Below are positions 33,829 to 42,368 of a stretch of 64,000 nt of DNA, in pieces. Numbering within the stretch: position 1 is the stretch's first letter; every line of letters starts with the position of its first letter. The notes under the pieces were generated by a model. It had not been told where the DNA came from. It ran no database searches and saw nothing but the letters and a program-made list of their open reading frames with translations. The DNA lies in the NCBI GenBank assembly GCA_964484265.1, contig CAZAFH010000011.1:59252-123251 (forward strand), written 5' to 3'. The stretch comes from SIAQ01 sp964484265. Its GTDB lineage: Bacteria > Planctomycetota > Planctomycetia > Gemmatales > Gemmataceae. The position numbers and the translations under genes were made by a program.

Positions 33829-36800
33829 ATGTCGATCAAGGTGGCGTTGCATCACAAGACAGAGTATCACTATGACCGGCCAGTCACGCTGCTGCCGCAG
33901 GTCGTGCGTCTGCGTCCCGCGCCGCATTGCCGAACGCCGATTCTCGCGTACTCGTTGAAGATTCAGCCGAGCAAACAGTTTCTCAACTGGCAGCAGGATC
34001 CGTACAGCAACTATCTCGCTCGTCTGGTCTTTCCCGAACCGACCCGCGATTTCGTCGTCGAGGTAGACCTTGTTGCCGAGATGGTATCGATCAATCCGTT
34101 CGATTTTTTCGTCGAAGAGGACGCGACGCATTATCCCTTTCGCTACCAGGACGAACTCGCCGTTGAACTGCATCCCTTCCTGGAGATCAAGGAGGCCGGG
34201 CCAAAACTCACCGAACTCGTGCGCGAAATGCGGCGAGACAAGGTGCAGATGAACGACTATCTCGTCGAACTGAATCAAAGGCTCTACAGAGAAATCTCTT
34301 ACATCATCCGCATGGAGCCTGGTGTCCAGACCTGCGAGCAATCGTTGACGAAACGCAGCGGCTCGTGTCGCGATACCGCCTGGCTGCTCGTACAGCTTCT
34401 GCGCCATCTCGGCCTGGCGGCCCGCTTTGTCTCCGGATACCTCATTCAGCTCACCGCCGATGTTGCCGCACTCGACGGACCTTCGGGACCGGATCGCGAT
34501 TTCACCGACCTGCATGCGTGGGCGGAGGTGTTTCTGCCCGGCGCGGGCTGGATCGGTCTCGATCCAACATCGGGCCTTTTGGCGGGCGAAGGGCATATCC
34601 CGCTCGCCTGCACTGCGGACCCGTTGAACGCGGCGCCGATCAGCGGTTCGTTCACGTTCGACAAGGCAGATGACGACGACGAGGTTGCCGCGCAGTTCGG
34701 CTTCGCGATGACGGTTCAGCGCGTCGTGGAAACGCCGCGTGTCACGAAGCCGTACACCGACGAAGAATGGCAGGCGATCGATCAACTCGGGCATGCGATC
34801 GACATCGATCTGTTCGCCCACGACGTTCGCCTGACGATGGGCGGCGAGCCCACGTTCGTCGGAATCGACAATCGCGACGCGCCGGAATGGAACACCACGG
34901 CGCTCGGCGCCGAAAAATTCTTGCGTGGCGACATGCTATTGCGTCGCTTGCGCGACCGGTTCGCGCCAGGCGGGCTGCTGCATTTCGGGCAAGGAAAGTG
35001 GTACCCCGGCGAATCCCTGCCGCGCTGGGCATTGGGCTGTTGGTGGCGCAAGGACGGCATTCCGCTCTGGACGGAGCCGCACCTCGTCGCCGAAGCAGGC
35101 CGGGATTACGGCTACGGCCCGGAGGACGCGCATGCCTTCATTCAGAACCTGGCCAAACGGCTGGGAGTCGATCCTCGGCATGCCGTTCCCGGCTACGAGG
35201 ATTCCTGGTATTATCTCTGGAAAGAACGGCAGCTTCCCGTAAACGTTGATCCGCTGAAAAGCAAACTCGAGGATGCGGAGGAACGCGCTCGCCTCGCGAA
35301 AGTATTCGAGGCCGGTTTGAAGACGGTCATCGGCTATGCCTTGCCGCTTCGGCGCGGCTCGCTGGCGGGCAGTCCGTTTCGCACGAAACGGAATCCTGGC
35401 TGGGCCAGCGGCGCCTGGTCGTTGCGGCGCGGACACCTATTCCTGCTGCCCGGCGATTCGCCGATGGGTTACCGTTTGCCGCTCGATTCGCTGCCGTGGG
35501 AAGCCGAAAACGAACGTGACACCGTGCTGGAGTCCGACCCGTGGGCGCCGCGCGGTGAACTGCCCGCCAAGTCGGAGATACTTCAGCGCTATTTTGCGAA
35601 GCCGAGTGGTCTGCGTAATGGACGGGTGGTGGAGCCTGTCGAACAGAACCTCGACGCGGAAAGCGCCGACGCCGACGGATCGAACGATTCGCAGGTCATC
35701 CGCACGACGCTGTGCGTCGAACCGCGCGGCGGACGGCTTTACGTCTTCATGCCGCCACAACGCAATGCCGAGGACTTCATCGAACTCGCCGCCGCGATTG
35801 AAGCGACTGCCAAGGCGCTGCATATGCCCGTAATGATCGAGGGCTATCGGCCGCCGTTCGACACGCGCATGTTGCATTTCACGGTAACACCCGACCCTGG
35901 CGTTATCGAAGTCAACATCCACCCGGCCGCCAACTGGAGCGATCTCGTAAAGAATACTACCACGCTCTACGAAGAAGCCCACAAGTCTCGGCTTGCGGCG
36001 GAAAAATTCATGCTCGATGGGCGCCACAGCGGCACGGGTGGGGGCAACCACATCGTCCTCGGCGGGCCGACTCCGGCGGATAGCCCGATTCTGCGCAGGC
36101 CGGATTTGCTGCGCAGCCTCATCGGCTATTGGCATAATCACCCGTCGATGTCGTACCTCTTCAGCGGCTTGTTTCTTGGCCCGACCAGCCAGGCGCCGCG
36201 CGTCGATGAAGCCCGCAATGATAGTCTCTATGAACTCGAAGTTGCTTTCCAGCAAGTACCCGATCCACCAGCGGAACGCGGCGTTTTGATGGAGGATTTT
36301 GCACGCCGAACTTCGATGAGCCACGCGGAACCATCGCTTGCGCCGTGGATTGTCGATCGCATCTTCCGCAATCTGTTGATCGATGTCACAGGCAACACGC
36401 ACCGAGCCGAGTGGTGCATCGACAAGCTGTTCTCGCCTGATTCCGCGACGGGCCGGCTTGGACTGGTCGAGTTTCGTGCCTTTGAAATGCCGCCGCATTC
36501 GAGGATGAGCCTCGTGCAACAATTGCTGATGCGCGGCCTGATCGCGCGGTTTTGGAATCAGCCGTATCGCGAGAAGCTCGTGCGCTGGGGAACCCAGCTG
36601 CACGACCGATGGATGCTGCCGCACTTCATCGCGCAGGATTTCCGCGACGTGCTCGAGGAACTTCGCGGCGCCGGATATGACTTCCGCGACGAGTGGTTCG
36701 CGCCGCACTACGAATTTCGGTTCCCGCATCTGGGCAGCATATGCCGCGACGGCGTCGAACTCGAAATCCGCCAGGCCATAGAGCCGTGGCATGTGCTCGG

Positions 36801-37380
36801 CGAGGAAACCACCGCCGGAGGCACGGCTCGATACGTCGATTCGTCCGTCGAGCGCGTGCAGATCAAGGTGAGCGGCCTAGTCAATCCGCGTCACGCCGTG
36901 ACATGCAACGGCCGGCTCGTGCCGCTACATCCGACGGGAATCGCCGGCGAGTACGTTGCGGGCGTGCGCTATCGCGCCTGGCAGCCGCCGTCTTGCCTGC
37001 ATCCCCTGATTCCCGTCCATACGCCGCTCGTTTTCGACCTGTTCGATCGCTGGATGAATCGCTCGCTGGGCGGCTGCGTCTATTACGTGGCTCATCCGGG
37101 CGGGCGATCGTACGACACGTTCCCGGTGAATGCGAACGAAGCCGAGGGCCGGCGTATCTCGCGTTTCTCGCCCGTTGGCCACACTCCCGGCGCGATCCCG
37201 CCGCCGATTGCCGAAACCCAGGGCGAATTCCCGTTCACGCTGGACTTGCGCAACCTGCCGCCTCGCGTCAAAGAGGCCGCGGCGCCCGAACGCACCATCC
37301 ATCGAACGAATTCTGGTATGATAAACGGGAAAACCTCCACAAAGAAAGAGCGTTTGGCTGCCACTGAACATCCCGCATGA
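33829..37380 (+). CDS. Transglutaminase-like protease fused to DUF2126
   Basis: The 1183-residue protein starts with a bacterial transglutaminase-like N-terminal domain (residues about 1-85). A transglutaminase core follows with Cys180 (SGSCRDTAWLL), His229 (LHAWAEVF) and Asp245 (IGLDPTSG). The remaining 850 residues match DUF2126 (LTMGGEPTFVGIDNRDAPEW, later FHWNQ-less but rich in FLGPTSQAPRVDE and SLVEFRAFEMPPHSRM-type segments). The core can act as a protease or amide hydrolase. GGGAG precedes the ATG at 33829, and the stop overlaps the next start by four bases (ATGA). This domain set is known only next to ATP-grasp/alpha-E genes. Confidence 0.9.
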   Translation: MSIKVALHHKTEYHYDRPVTLLPQVVRLRPAPHCRTPILAYSLKIQPSKQFLNWQQDPYSNYLARLVFPEPTRDFVVEVDLVAEMVSINPFDFFVEEDATHYPFRYQDELAVELHPFLEIKEAGPKLTELVREMRRDKVQMNDYLVELNQRLYREISYIIRMEPGVQTCEQSLTKRSGSCRDTAWLLVQLLRHLGLAARFVSGYLIQLTADVAALDGPSGPDRDFTDLHAWAEVFLPGAGWIGLDPTSGLLAGEGHIPLACTADPLNAAPISGSFTFDKADDDDEVAAQFGFAMTVQRVVETPRVTKPYTDEEWQAIDQLGHAIDIDLFAHDVRLTMGGEPTFVGIDNRDAPEWNTTALGAEKFLRGDMLLRRLRDRFAPGGLLHFGQGKWYPGESLPRWALGCWWRKDGIPLWTEPHLVAEAGRDYGYGPEDAHAFIQNLAKRLGVDPRHAVPGYEDSWYYLWKERQLPVNVDPLKSKLEDAEERARLAKVFEAGLKTVIGYALPLRRGSLAGSPFRTKRNPGWASGAWSLRRGHLFLLPGDSPMGYRLPLDSLPWEAENERDTVLESDPWAPRGELPAKSEILQRYFAKPSGLRNGRVVEPVEQNLDAESADADGSNDSQVIRTTLCVEPRGGRLYVFMPPQRNAEDFIELAAAIEATAKALHMPVMIEGYRPPFDTRMLHFTVTPDPGVIEVNIHPAANWSDLVKNTTTLYEEAHKSRLAAEKFMLDGRHSGTGGGNHIVLGGPTPADSPILRRPDLLRSLIGYWHNHPSMSYLFSGLFLGPTSQAPRVDEARNDSLYELEVAFQQVPDPPAERGVLMEDFARRTSMSHAEPSLAPWIVDRIFRNLLIDVTGNTHRAEWCIDKLFSPDSATGRLGLVEFRAFEMPPHSRMSLVQQLLMRGLIARFWNQPYREKLVRWGTQLHDRWMLPHFIAQDFRDVLEELRGAGYDFRDEWFAPHYEFRFPHLGSICRDGVELEIRQAIEPWHVLGEETTAGGTARYVDSSVERVQIKVSGLVNPRHAVTCNGRLVPLHPTGIAGEYVAGVRYRAWQPPSCLHPLIPVHTPLVFDLFDRWMNRSLGGCVYYVAHPGGRSYDTFPVNANEAEGRRISRFSPVGHTPGAIPPPIAETQGEFPFTLDLRNLPPRVKEAAAPERTIHRTNSGMINGKTSTKKERLAATEHPA

Positions 37381-39950
37381 GCATGACCTCTCCCCTCGAA
37401 GAAATTCCGCCGCTCGGGGCCGTTCTGAGCGGCTACCAAGGGATGGATTCAGCATTTGACGAGCTGATCCAGCCTGATGGGGTCGTTCGTGCCCATTGGA
37501 AGTCGTTTGTCCAAGGCCTCGATGAGATCGGACTCGACGAGTTCATTCTGCGCTGGCGAGAGGCCCAGCAACTCATCCGCGAGAATGGCGTTACCTACAA
37601 CGTCTACGGCGATCCGCGCGGCATGGATCGGCCCTGGGAACTGGATCCCATTCCGCTTGTCGTATCCGAGAAAGAAAGCGATTACCTCGAAGCGGGTCTC
37701 ATTCAGCGTGCGCGGTTGCTCGAAGCGATTCTCGCCGATCTTTATGGTCCACAGAAACTGCTGACCGCTGGACTCGTACCGCCTGCACTCGTCTATGCTA
37801 ATCCAAGTTTTCTTCGGCCCATTCACGGCATTCAGGTGGTTGGTCAGCGTTTTCTTCATCTCGTGGCATTCGATCTTGGCCGCGATCCTGACGGCAGCAT
37901 CCGCGTTCTCGGCGACCGTACGCAGGGGCCGTCCGGCGCGGGCTACGCACTGGAAAATCGCATCGTTCTTGGCCGTATGCTGCCCGAGGTGTTCCGTGCG
38001 TGTAATGTGCAGCGGCTCGCACTTTTCTTTCGCACGTTTCGCGACATGTTGCGAGGTCTGGCGCCGCACAATCGCGATTCGCCGCGCACGGTGCTGCTGA
38101 CGCCAGGTCCATACAACGAAACCTATTTCGAGCATGCGTACCTGGCTCGCTATCTCGGCTACACTCTGGCCGAGGGCGGCGACCTTACCGTTCGCGATCA
38201 ACGGCTGTATTTGAAGCTGCTTAATGGCCTTCAGCCGGTCGATGTGGTCTGGCGCCGGCTGGACGACGACTACTGCGATCCGCTTGAGCTGCGCGGCGAT
38301 TCGTTCCTCGGCGTGTCCGGCCTCGTGCAGGCGGTGCGGGCGGGCAATGTAGTCGTCGCCAATGCACTTGGCAGCGGGCTTGCGGAGTCCCCTGCCCTGC
38401 TTGCGTTTCTGCCGTCGCTTTGCAATCACTTGCTCGGCGAATCGCTGCTCATTCCTTCGGTTTCCGCTTATTGGTGCGGCGATCCGAAGTCGATGGATCA
38501 TGTGCTTGCCAACCTCGATGGCATGGTGATCAAGGCGGCGTTTACCTCGCATCGCCGTTCGCCGATCTTTCCGGAGAAACTCAGCGCCGCGCAAAAACAG
38601 GAACTCGTGGATCGCATCCGCGCAAGGCCTGGCGCGTACGTCGGCCAGGAACGGCTCACGCTTTCGACGACTCCGATGCTGACCGACAACGGCATCGTGC
38701 CTCGCCACATGGTCACGCGAGCGTACTTGACCGCTACGGACAATGGCTTCATGCTCATGCCCGGCGGACTGACGCGCGTGACCACCTCCGCCGACACCAT
38801 GGTCGTTTCCCTGCAAAGCGGCGGCGGCAGCAAGGACACCTGGGTCTTGACGGAAGGCCCCGTCACCGAGGTCACGCTGCTTCGACCCGTTGGCCAAAAT
38901 GTCGAACTCAGCCGCGGCGGAAACGACCTCCCCAGTCGTGCCGCCGACAATCTTTTCTGGCTCGGGCGATACGTCCAGCGATCCGAAGACCTGGTTCGCC
39001 TCCTGCGAGGCATCCTGGTTCGGCTTACCGAGAAATCCGCCGTCGGCGACGTTCCCGAGCTCCCGGCTCTTCTTGCCGCGGTCACTCACCTGACACAGAC
39101 GCTTCCAGGTTTCGTCGGCGAAGGCGCCGAGGAGCGATTGGCCAACCCGGAAGCCGAGCTGCTATCGCTTATCTTCCAGGGCGACCGCGTCGGCAGTTTG
39201 TCTTACAATTATCGCAGCATTCATCGCGCCGCCGGGTCGGTTCGCGATCGCATCTCGATGGACATGTGGCGCATTCTCTCGAGCCTGCCGCCCGAGGATC
39301 CCTTCGATCCGGCAAATCCGCCCTCGCTGAGCGACGTGCTCGATCTGCTCAATCAGCGCGTTCTCATCCTCGCCGGATTCGGCGGTATCGCCACGGAATC
39401 GATGACGCGCGGCCACGGCTGGCGGTTCCTCGATCTCGGGCGAAAAATCGAGCGAGCCTGGCACACCGTCGGCCTATTGCACTGGATTCTCGCGCCCGAC
39501 ACGCCAGCCTCTGCCCATCCCGGTACGTCGAATGTCGAGGTTCCGCTGCTGGAAGCGCTTCTGGAAATCGCCGACAGTTCGATGACCTATCGTCGGCGCT
39601 ACCTTAGCGGCGTGCAGACGGCGGCAGTACTGGACCTGCTGATTGCCGACGACAGCAATCCGCGATCGCTGGTGTTTCTCCTGGAGGCGTTGCGCGACGT
39701 GATCGATCATTTGCCGCACAACCCGAATCAAGTGATGCGTGCGCCCGAGCAACGGATGATCGTGTCGCTCGTGACGTCGGTTCAGTTGATCGATATTCAG
39801 GTGCTCGCCCATACCGACGAGTGCGGTCGTCGTCCGGCGCTGGAGCGATTTCTTGCCGATCTGTATCAGGACATGCCGTTGCTTGCCGAGGCCATCAGTC
39901 ACTATTACCTTAGCCATCTACAGACCTCGCGCCAGCTCGCGGGTCATTGA
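37377..39950 (+). CDS. ATP-grasp plus alpha-E fusion protein
   Basis: The 857-residue protein fuses both activities encoded separately at 31254 and 32801. Residues about 1-500 are the permuted ATP-grasp (GDRTQGPSGAGYALENRIVL, LLTPGPYNETYFEHAYLARY, DVVWRRLDDDYCDPLELRGD, GGGSKDTWVLTEG). About 530-857 are the alpha-E helical domain (RAADNLFWLGRYVQRSEDLV, WRFLDLGRKIERAWHTVGLL). It starts inside the preceding stop codon, so it should be coupled to the transglutaminase-DUF2126 gene. Compared with the separate pair, the sequences have diverged strongly, so this is probably a second, distinct amide-forming unit and not a recent duplicate. Confidence 0.92.
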   Translation: MSMTSPLEEIPPLGAVLSGYQGMDSAFDELIQPDGVVRAHWKSFVQGLDEIGLDEFILRWREAQQLIRENGVTYNVYGDPRGMDRPWELDPIPLVVSEKESDYLEAGLIQRARLLEAILADLYGPQKLLTAGLVPPALVYANPSFLRPIHGIQVVGQRFLHLVAFDLGRDPDGSIRVLGDRTQGPSGAGYALENRIVLGRMLPEVFRACNVQRLALFFRTFRDMLRGLAPHNRDSPRTVLLTPGPYNETYFEHAYLARYLGYTLAEGGDLTVRDQRLYLKLLNGLQPVDVVWRRLDDDYCDPLELRGDSFLGVSGLVQAVRAGNVVVANALGSGLAESPALLAFLPSLCNHLLGESLLIPSVSAYWCGDPKSMDHVLANLDGMVIKAAFTSHRRSPIFPEKLSAAQKQELVDRIRARPGAYVGQERLTLSTTPMLTDNGIVPRHMVTRAYLTATDNGFMLMPGGLTRVTTSADTMVVSLQSGGGSKDTWVLTEGPVTEVTLLRPVGQNVELSRGGNDLPSRAADNLFWLGRYVQRSEDLVRLLRGILVRLTEKSAVGDVPELPALLAAVTHLTQTLPGFVGEGAEERLANPEAELLSLIFQGDRVGSLSYNYRSIHRAAGSVRDRISMDMWRILSSLPPEDPFDPANPPSLSDVLDLLNQRVLILAGFGGIATESMTRGHGWRFLDLGRKIERAWHTVGLLHWILAPDTPASAHPGTSNVEVPLLEALLEIADSSMTYRRRYLSGVQTAAVLDLLIADDSNPRSLVFLLEALRDVIDHLPHNPNQVMRAPEQRMIVSLVTSVQLIDIQVLAHTDECGRRPALERFLADLYQDMPLLAEAISHYYLSHLQTSRQLAGH

Positions 39951-39996
39951 TAGGATCGCGCGGCGTCCCTCTCCCTGGAACTCGCGAAAGTACGTC

Positions 39997-40869
39997 ATGC
40001 TCTACAACGTCACTCACGCCACGGAATACGTCTACTCCGAATCGGTATCCCTTTGCCATAACCTCGTTCATCTTCAGCCGCGGTCGGCGCCTCGGCAGAG
40101 ATGCCATCAGACGCACCTGACCGTCCATCCGGATCCGCGTGCGCTGGTGCATCAGTACGATTATTTCGGCAACCCGATTGCGTTGTTTACGATTCAGGAG
40201 CCGCACAAAAAACTCTCGATCAGCGTGAAGCACCGGATAGAGGTGCAGCCGTTGGAACCAGTTCCGTTGAATACCTCGCTGGCGTGGGAAACCGTGCGTG
40301 ATGCGCTGGTGTCGAATCGCGCGCCGATCGTTCTCGATGCGTATCAATTCACGTTTGACTCGCATTTCGTGCCGCGTGTCGCCGGATTGGCCGAGTATGC
40401 GGAGAGTTCGTTTCCGCCGGGCCGTCCTTTGCTGGAAGCGGTGATGGATCTGACGTCGCGCATCCACGCGGATTTTCGGTACGACGCGCGCGCGACATCG
40501 CTCTCCACGCCGCTTGCGGAGGTGCTAACGCATCGCCATGGGGTGTGTCAGGATTTCGCACATCTTCAGATAGGCTGTCTGCGTTCGCTTGGCCTGGCGG
40601 CACGTTATGTCAGCGGATATTTGCAAACACGATGCCCGGAAGGCCGCGAACGCCTGGTCGGGGCGGATGCGTCGCATGCGTGGATTTCGGTGTTCTGCCC
40701 CAATCTCGGGTGGGTCGATTTCGATCCGACGAATAACGTCATCCCGTCGGATCAACACATCACGCTCGCGTGGGGCCGCGACTATGACGACATCAGCCCG
40801 GTGAAGGGTGTGGTGCTCGGAGGCGGCACGCACACGATGGCCATCGCGGTTGACGTGACGCCGGCCTAG
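39997..40869 (+). CDS. Transglutaminase-like cysteine protease
   Basis: The 290-residue protein has the bacterial transglutaminase-like N-terminal domain, with YEYVYSE-like residues near the start, and a core with Cys184 (HGVCQDFAHL), His227 (SHAWISVF) and Asp243 (DFDPTNN). The order and spacing are those of a protease or amide hydrolase. It is the last gene of the operon, 47 bases after the fusion gene, and its stop overlaps the convergent PDZ-like gene by four bases. It is the second transglutaminase of the operon and lacks the DUF2126 extension. No signal peptide. Confidence 0.92.
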   Translation: MLYNVTHATEYVYSESVSLCHNLVHLQPRSAPRQRCHQTHLTVHPDPRALVHQYDYFGNPIALFTIQEPHKKLSISVKHRIEVQPLEPVPLNTSLAWETVRDALVSNRAPIVLDAYQFTFDSHFVPRVAGLAEYAESSFPPGRPLLEAVMDLTSRIHADFRYDARATSLSTPLAEVLTHRHGVCQDFAHLQIGCLRSLGLAARYVSGYLQTRCPEGRERLVGADASHAWISVFCPNLGWVDFDPTNNVIPSDQHITLAWGRDYDDISPVKGVVLGGGTHTMAIAVDVTPA

Positions 40870-41207
40870 TAATCGTCATCCTCGCGGCGATTGCCGACGG
40901 CTTTTTGCAACATTCTCACCAGATCTCCGACGACCTTTGCGTCGATTTCCATCTCGACCTTCCGTTCAGCGCGAACCAATAGGCCAAACTCGCACCCTGG
41001 AGTTCCCGTAAGCGCGTCCCTGAGTTCCGCGAGCGATTCAATTCGCAGCTTGCCTTGCCTGGCCATTACCCTGTCTCCAATTGTAAATAGTAGCGGTGAT
41101 CGTTTCTCAACATCTTGGACTACTATTCTTACGAACCATTGCGAGTCTGGTAAAAACTTCTTGTGAATATTAGTGAATTGCAAGATTGCGATCGAGACGA
41201 TATACAT
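40866..41207 (-). CDS. Small PDZ-like protein
   Basis: The roughly 113-residue protein has the pattern of a degenerate PDZ domain: SPLLFTIGDRVMARQGKLRI, then ELRDALTGTPG and FGLLVRAERKVEMEID. An N-terminal hydrophobic stretch (MYIVSIAILQF) could be a weak anchor. The start is uncertain: 41207 covers the whole PDZ-like part, 41237 is longer and 41066 would cut into the domain. It is convergent with, and overlaps by four bases, the last transglutaminase gene. The PDZ call is inference from motif spacing. Confidence 0.5.
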   Translation of the reverse strand: MYIVSIAILQFTNIHKKFLPDSQWFVRIVVQDVEKRSPLLFTIGDRVMARQGKLRIESLAELRDALTGTPGCEFGLLVRAERKVEMEIDAKVVGDLVRMLQKAVGNRREDDDY

Positions 41208-41261
41208 TAGATAGGCGGGCGGTGGCGCTCGCGCCATACTCTATTATCGAAAGGAATTGAC

Positions 41262-41363
41262 ATGGCCAAGGGTAATAACTCACAGGGTAAAGACAAGAAA
41301 AAGGCCAAGGCGAAAGCCTCGGCGAAGCAGGCCGAGAAAAAGGCGTCGCCGAAAAAACGTTAG
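41262..41363 (+). CDS. 33-residue Lys/Ala-rich small protein
   Basis: An AAAGGA at good spacing precedes the ATG at 41262, and the frame ends at TAG 41361-41363. The product is short and highly basic: it starts MAKGNNSQGKDKKKAKAKAS and ends KKASPKKR, with about a third of residues Lys. Its features suggest a nucleic-acid- or ribosome-associated basic peptide, but nothing more can be said from the sequence. Confidence 0.6.
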   Translation: MAKGNNSQGKDKKKAKAKASAKQAEKKASPKKR

Positions 41364-41492
41364 GTCGACGTGCCCAGGACGCGACGTCCTCGGATTGATC
41401 GCAGGCTCCTGGTTCTTCCATCAAGAATTCGGAGCCTTTATACAATCGCAAATCCACCAAACACCATTCTTGATTCGAGCCGGATTTCAATC

Positions 41493-42341
41493 ATGCGTTT
41501 GATACTCTGCACGGCAATCCTCATCGGCCTTTCCTTGATCCCCGTGTCGGCAGACGAAAAGCTGAAGGGCATCGCGTGCCGATCCGTTCACCTTGGCTAC
41601 CCAGCTGCGGAAGGTGTCGCCTTTTACAACGAGATGGCGGTCGAAAAATCCTCGGATGGAACCTACTTCATGGCAGCCGGGTGGAGCAAGGGCTACTTCG
41701 GCATCCAAGAACTCGCCAACGGCAAGAAACTCGTCCTATTTTCCGTTTGGGATCCGACGGCTGGCAATGATCCTAAGAAGGTCGATGAGTCGAAGCGCGT
41801 CAAGATGCTCTTCAAGGACGATGCCGTGCGCGTCAAACGCTTCGGCGGCGAGGGAACCGGCGGGCAGTCGTTTTTCGATTACGAATGGAAGATCGGCGCG
41901 ACCTATCGCTTCCTCGTCACGGCGAAGCGGGACGGCGACTCACGCACCGCCTACAGCGGATATTTCTACGTGCCGGAAAACAAAGCATGGAAGCACCTCG
42001 TGACCTTTTCGACCATCACCAATGGCACGCTGCTGAAGGGCTATTATTCCTTCGTCGAGGATTTTCGACGCAACAAGATTTCCACCACCAAACAGCGACG
42101 CGCAACTTTCGGCAACGGGTGGGTGAAGCTTACCAAAGGCGACTGGGTGCCGCTCGACAAAGCGCGGTTCACTGCGGACGCAAACCCGGTGCTGAACATC
42201 GACGCCGGTGTTGCCGGCGGCCGATTCTTTCTCGCCACCGGCGGCGATATCGACAACCGCACGACCAAACTGCGCGATATCATTTCACGTGAAAGAACGC
42301 CGCCAGCCACGATAATGCCCGCTGATCTGCCGAGATTTTGA
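41493..42341 (+). CDS. Secreted DUF3472-domain protein
   Basis: The 282-residue protein has a signal peptide (MRLILCTAILIGLSLIPVSA). Its body matches DUF3472, a secreted beta-rich domain found in planctomycetes and Bacteroidetes: EVAFYNE-like VAFYNEMAVEKSSDG, YFMAAGWSKGYFGIQEL, FSVWDP and GSYRFLVTAK-type strands. Possibly binds or processes polysaccharide, but no activity is established. It follows the Lys-rich small gene by 129 bases and precedes a saccharopine-dehydrogenase-type gene. Confidence 0.85.
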   Translation: MRLILCTAILIGLSLIPVSADEKLKGIACRSVHLGYPAAEGVAFYNEMAVEKSSDGTYFMAAGWSKGYFGIQELANGKKLVLFSVWDPTAGNDPKKVDESKRVKMLFKDDAVRVKRFGGEGTGGQSFFDYEWKIGATYRFLVTAKRDGDSRTAYSGYFYVPENKAWKHLVTFSTITNGTLLKGYYSFVEDFRRNKISTTKQRRATFGNGWVKLTKGDWVPLDKARFTADANPVLNIDAGVAGGRFFLATGGDIDNRTTKLRDIISRERTPPATIMPADLPRF

Positions 42342-42368
42342 GCGACTGTATCTGTGGAAATGCACCGC

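Noticed and set aside
35437..36792. Long antisense frame (451 residues) opposite the transglutaminase-DUF2126 gene
   Set aside because: GC-rich codon bias of the sense gene creates long antisense frames. It has no domain, no ribosome-binding site and low-complexity Arg/Ala/Gly-type content.
37449..39089. 546-residue antisense frame opposite the ATP-grasp-alpha-E fusion
   Set aside because: Shadow of the real gene, with no recognisable motif.
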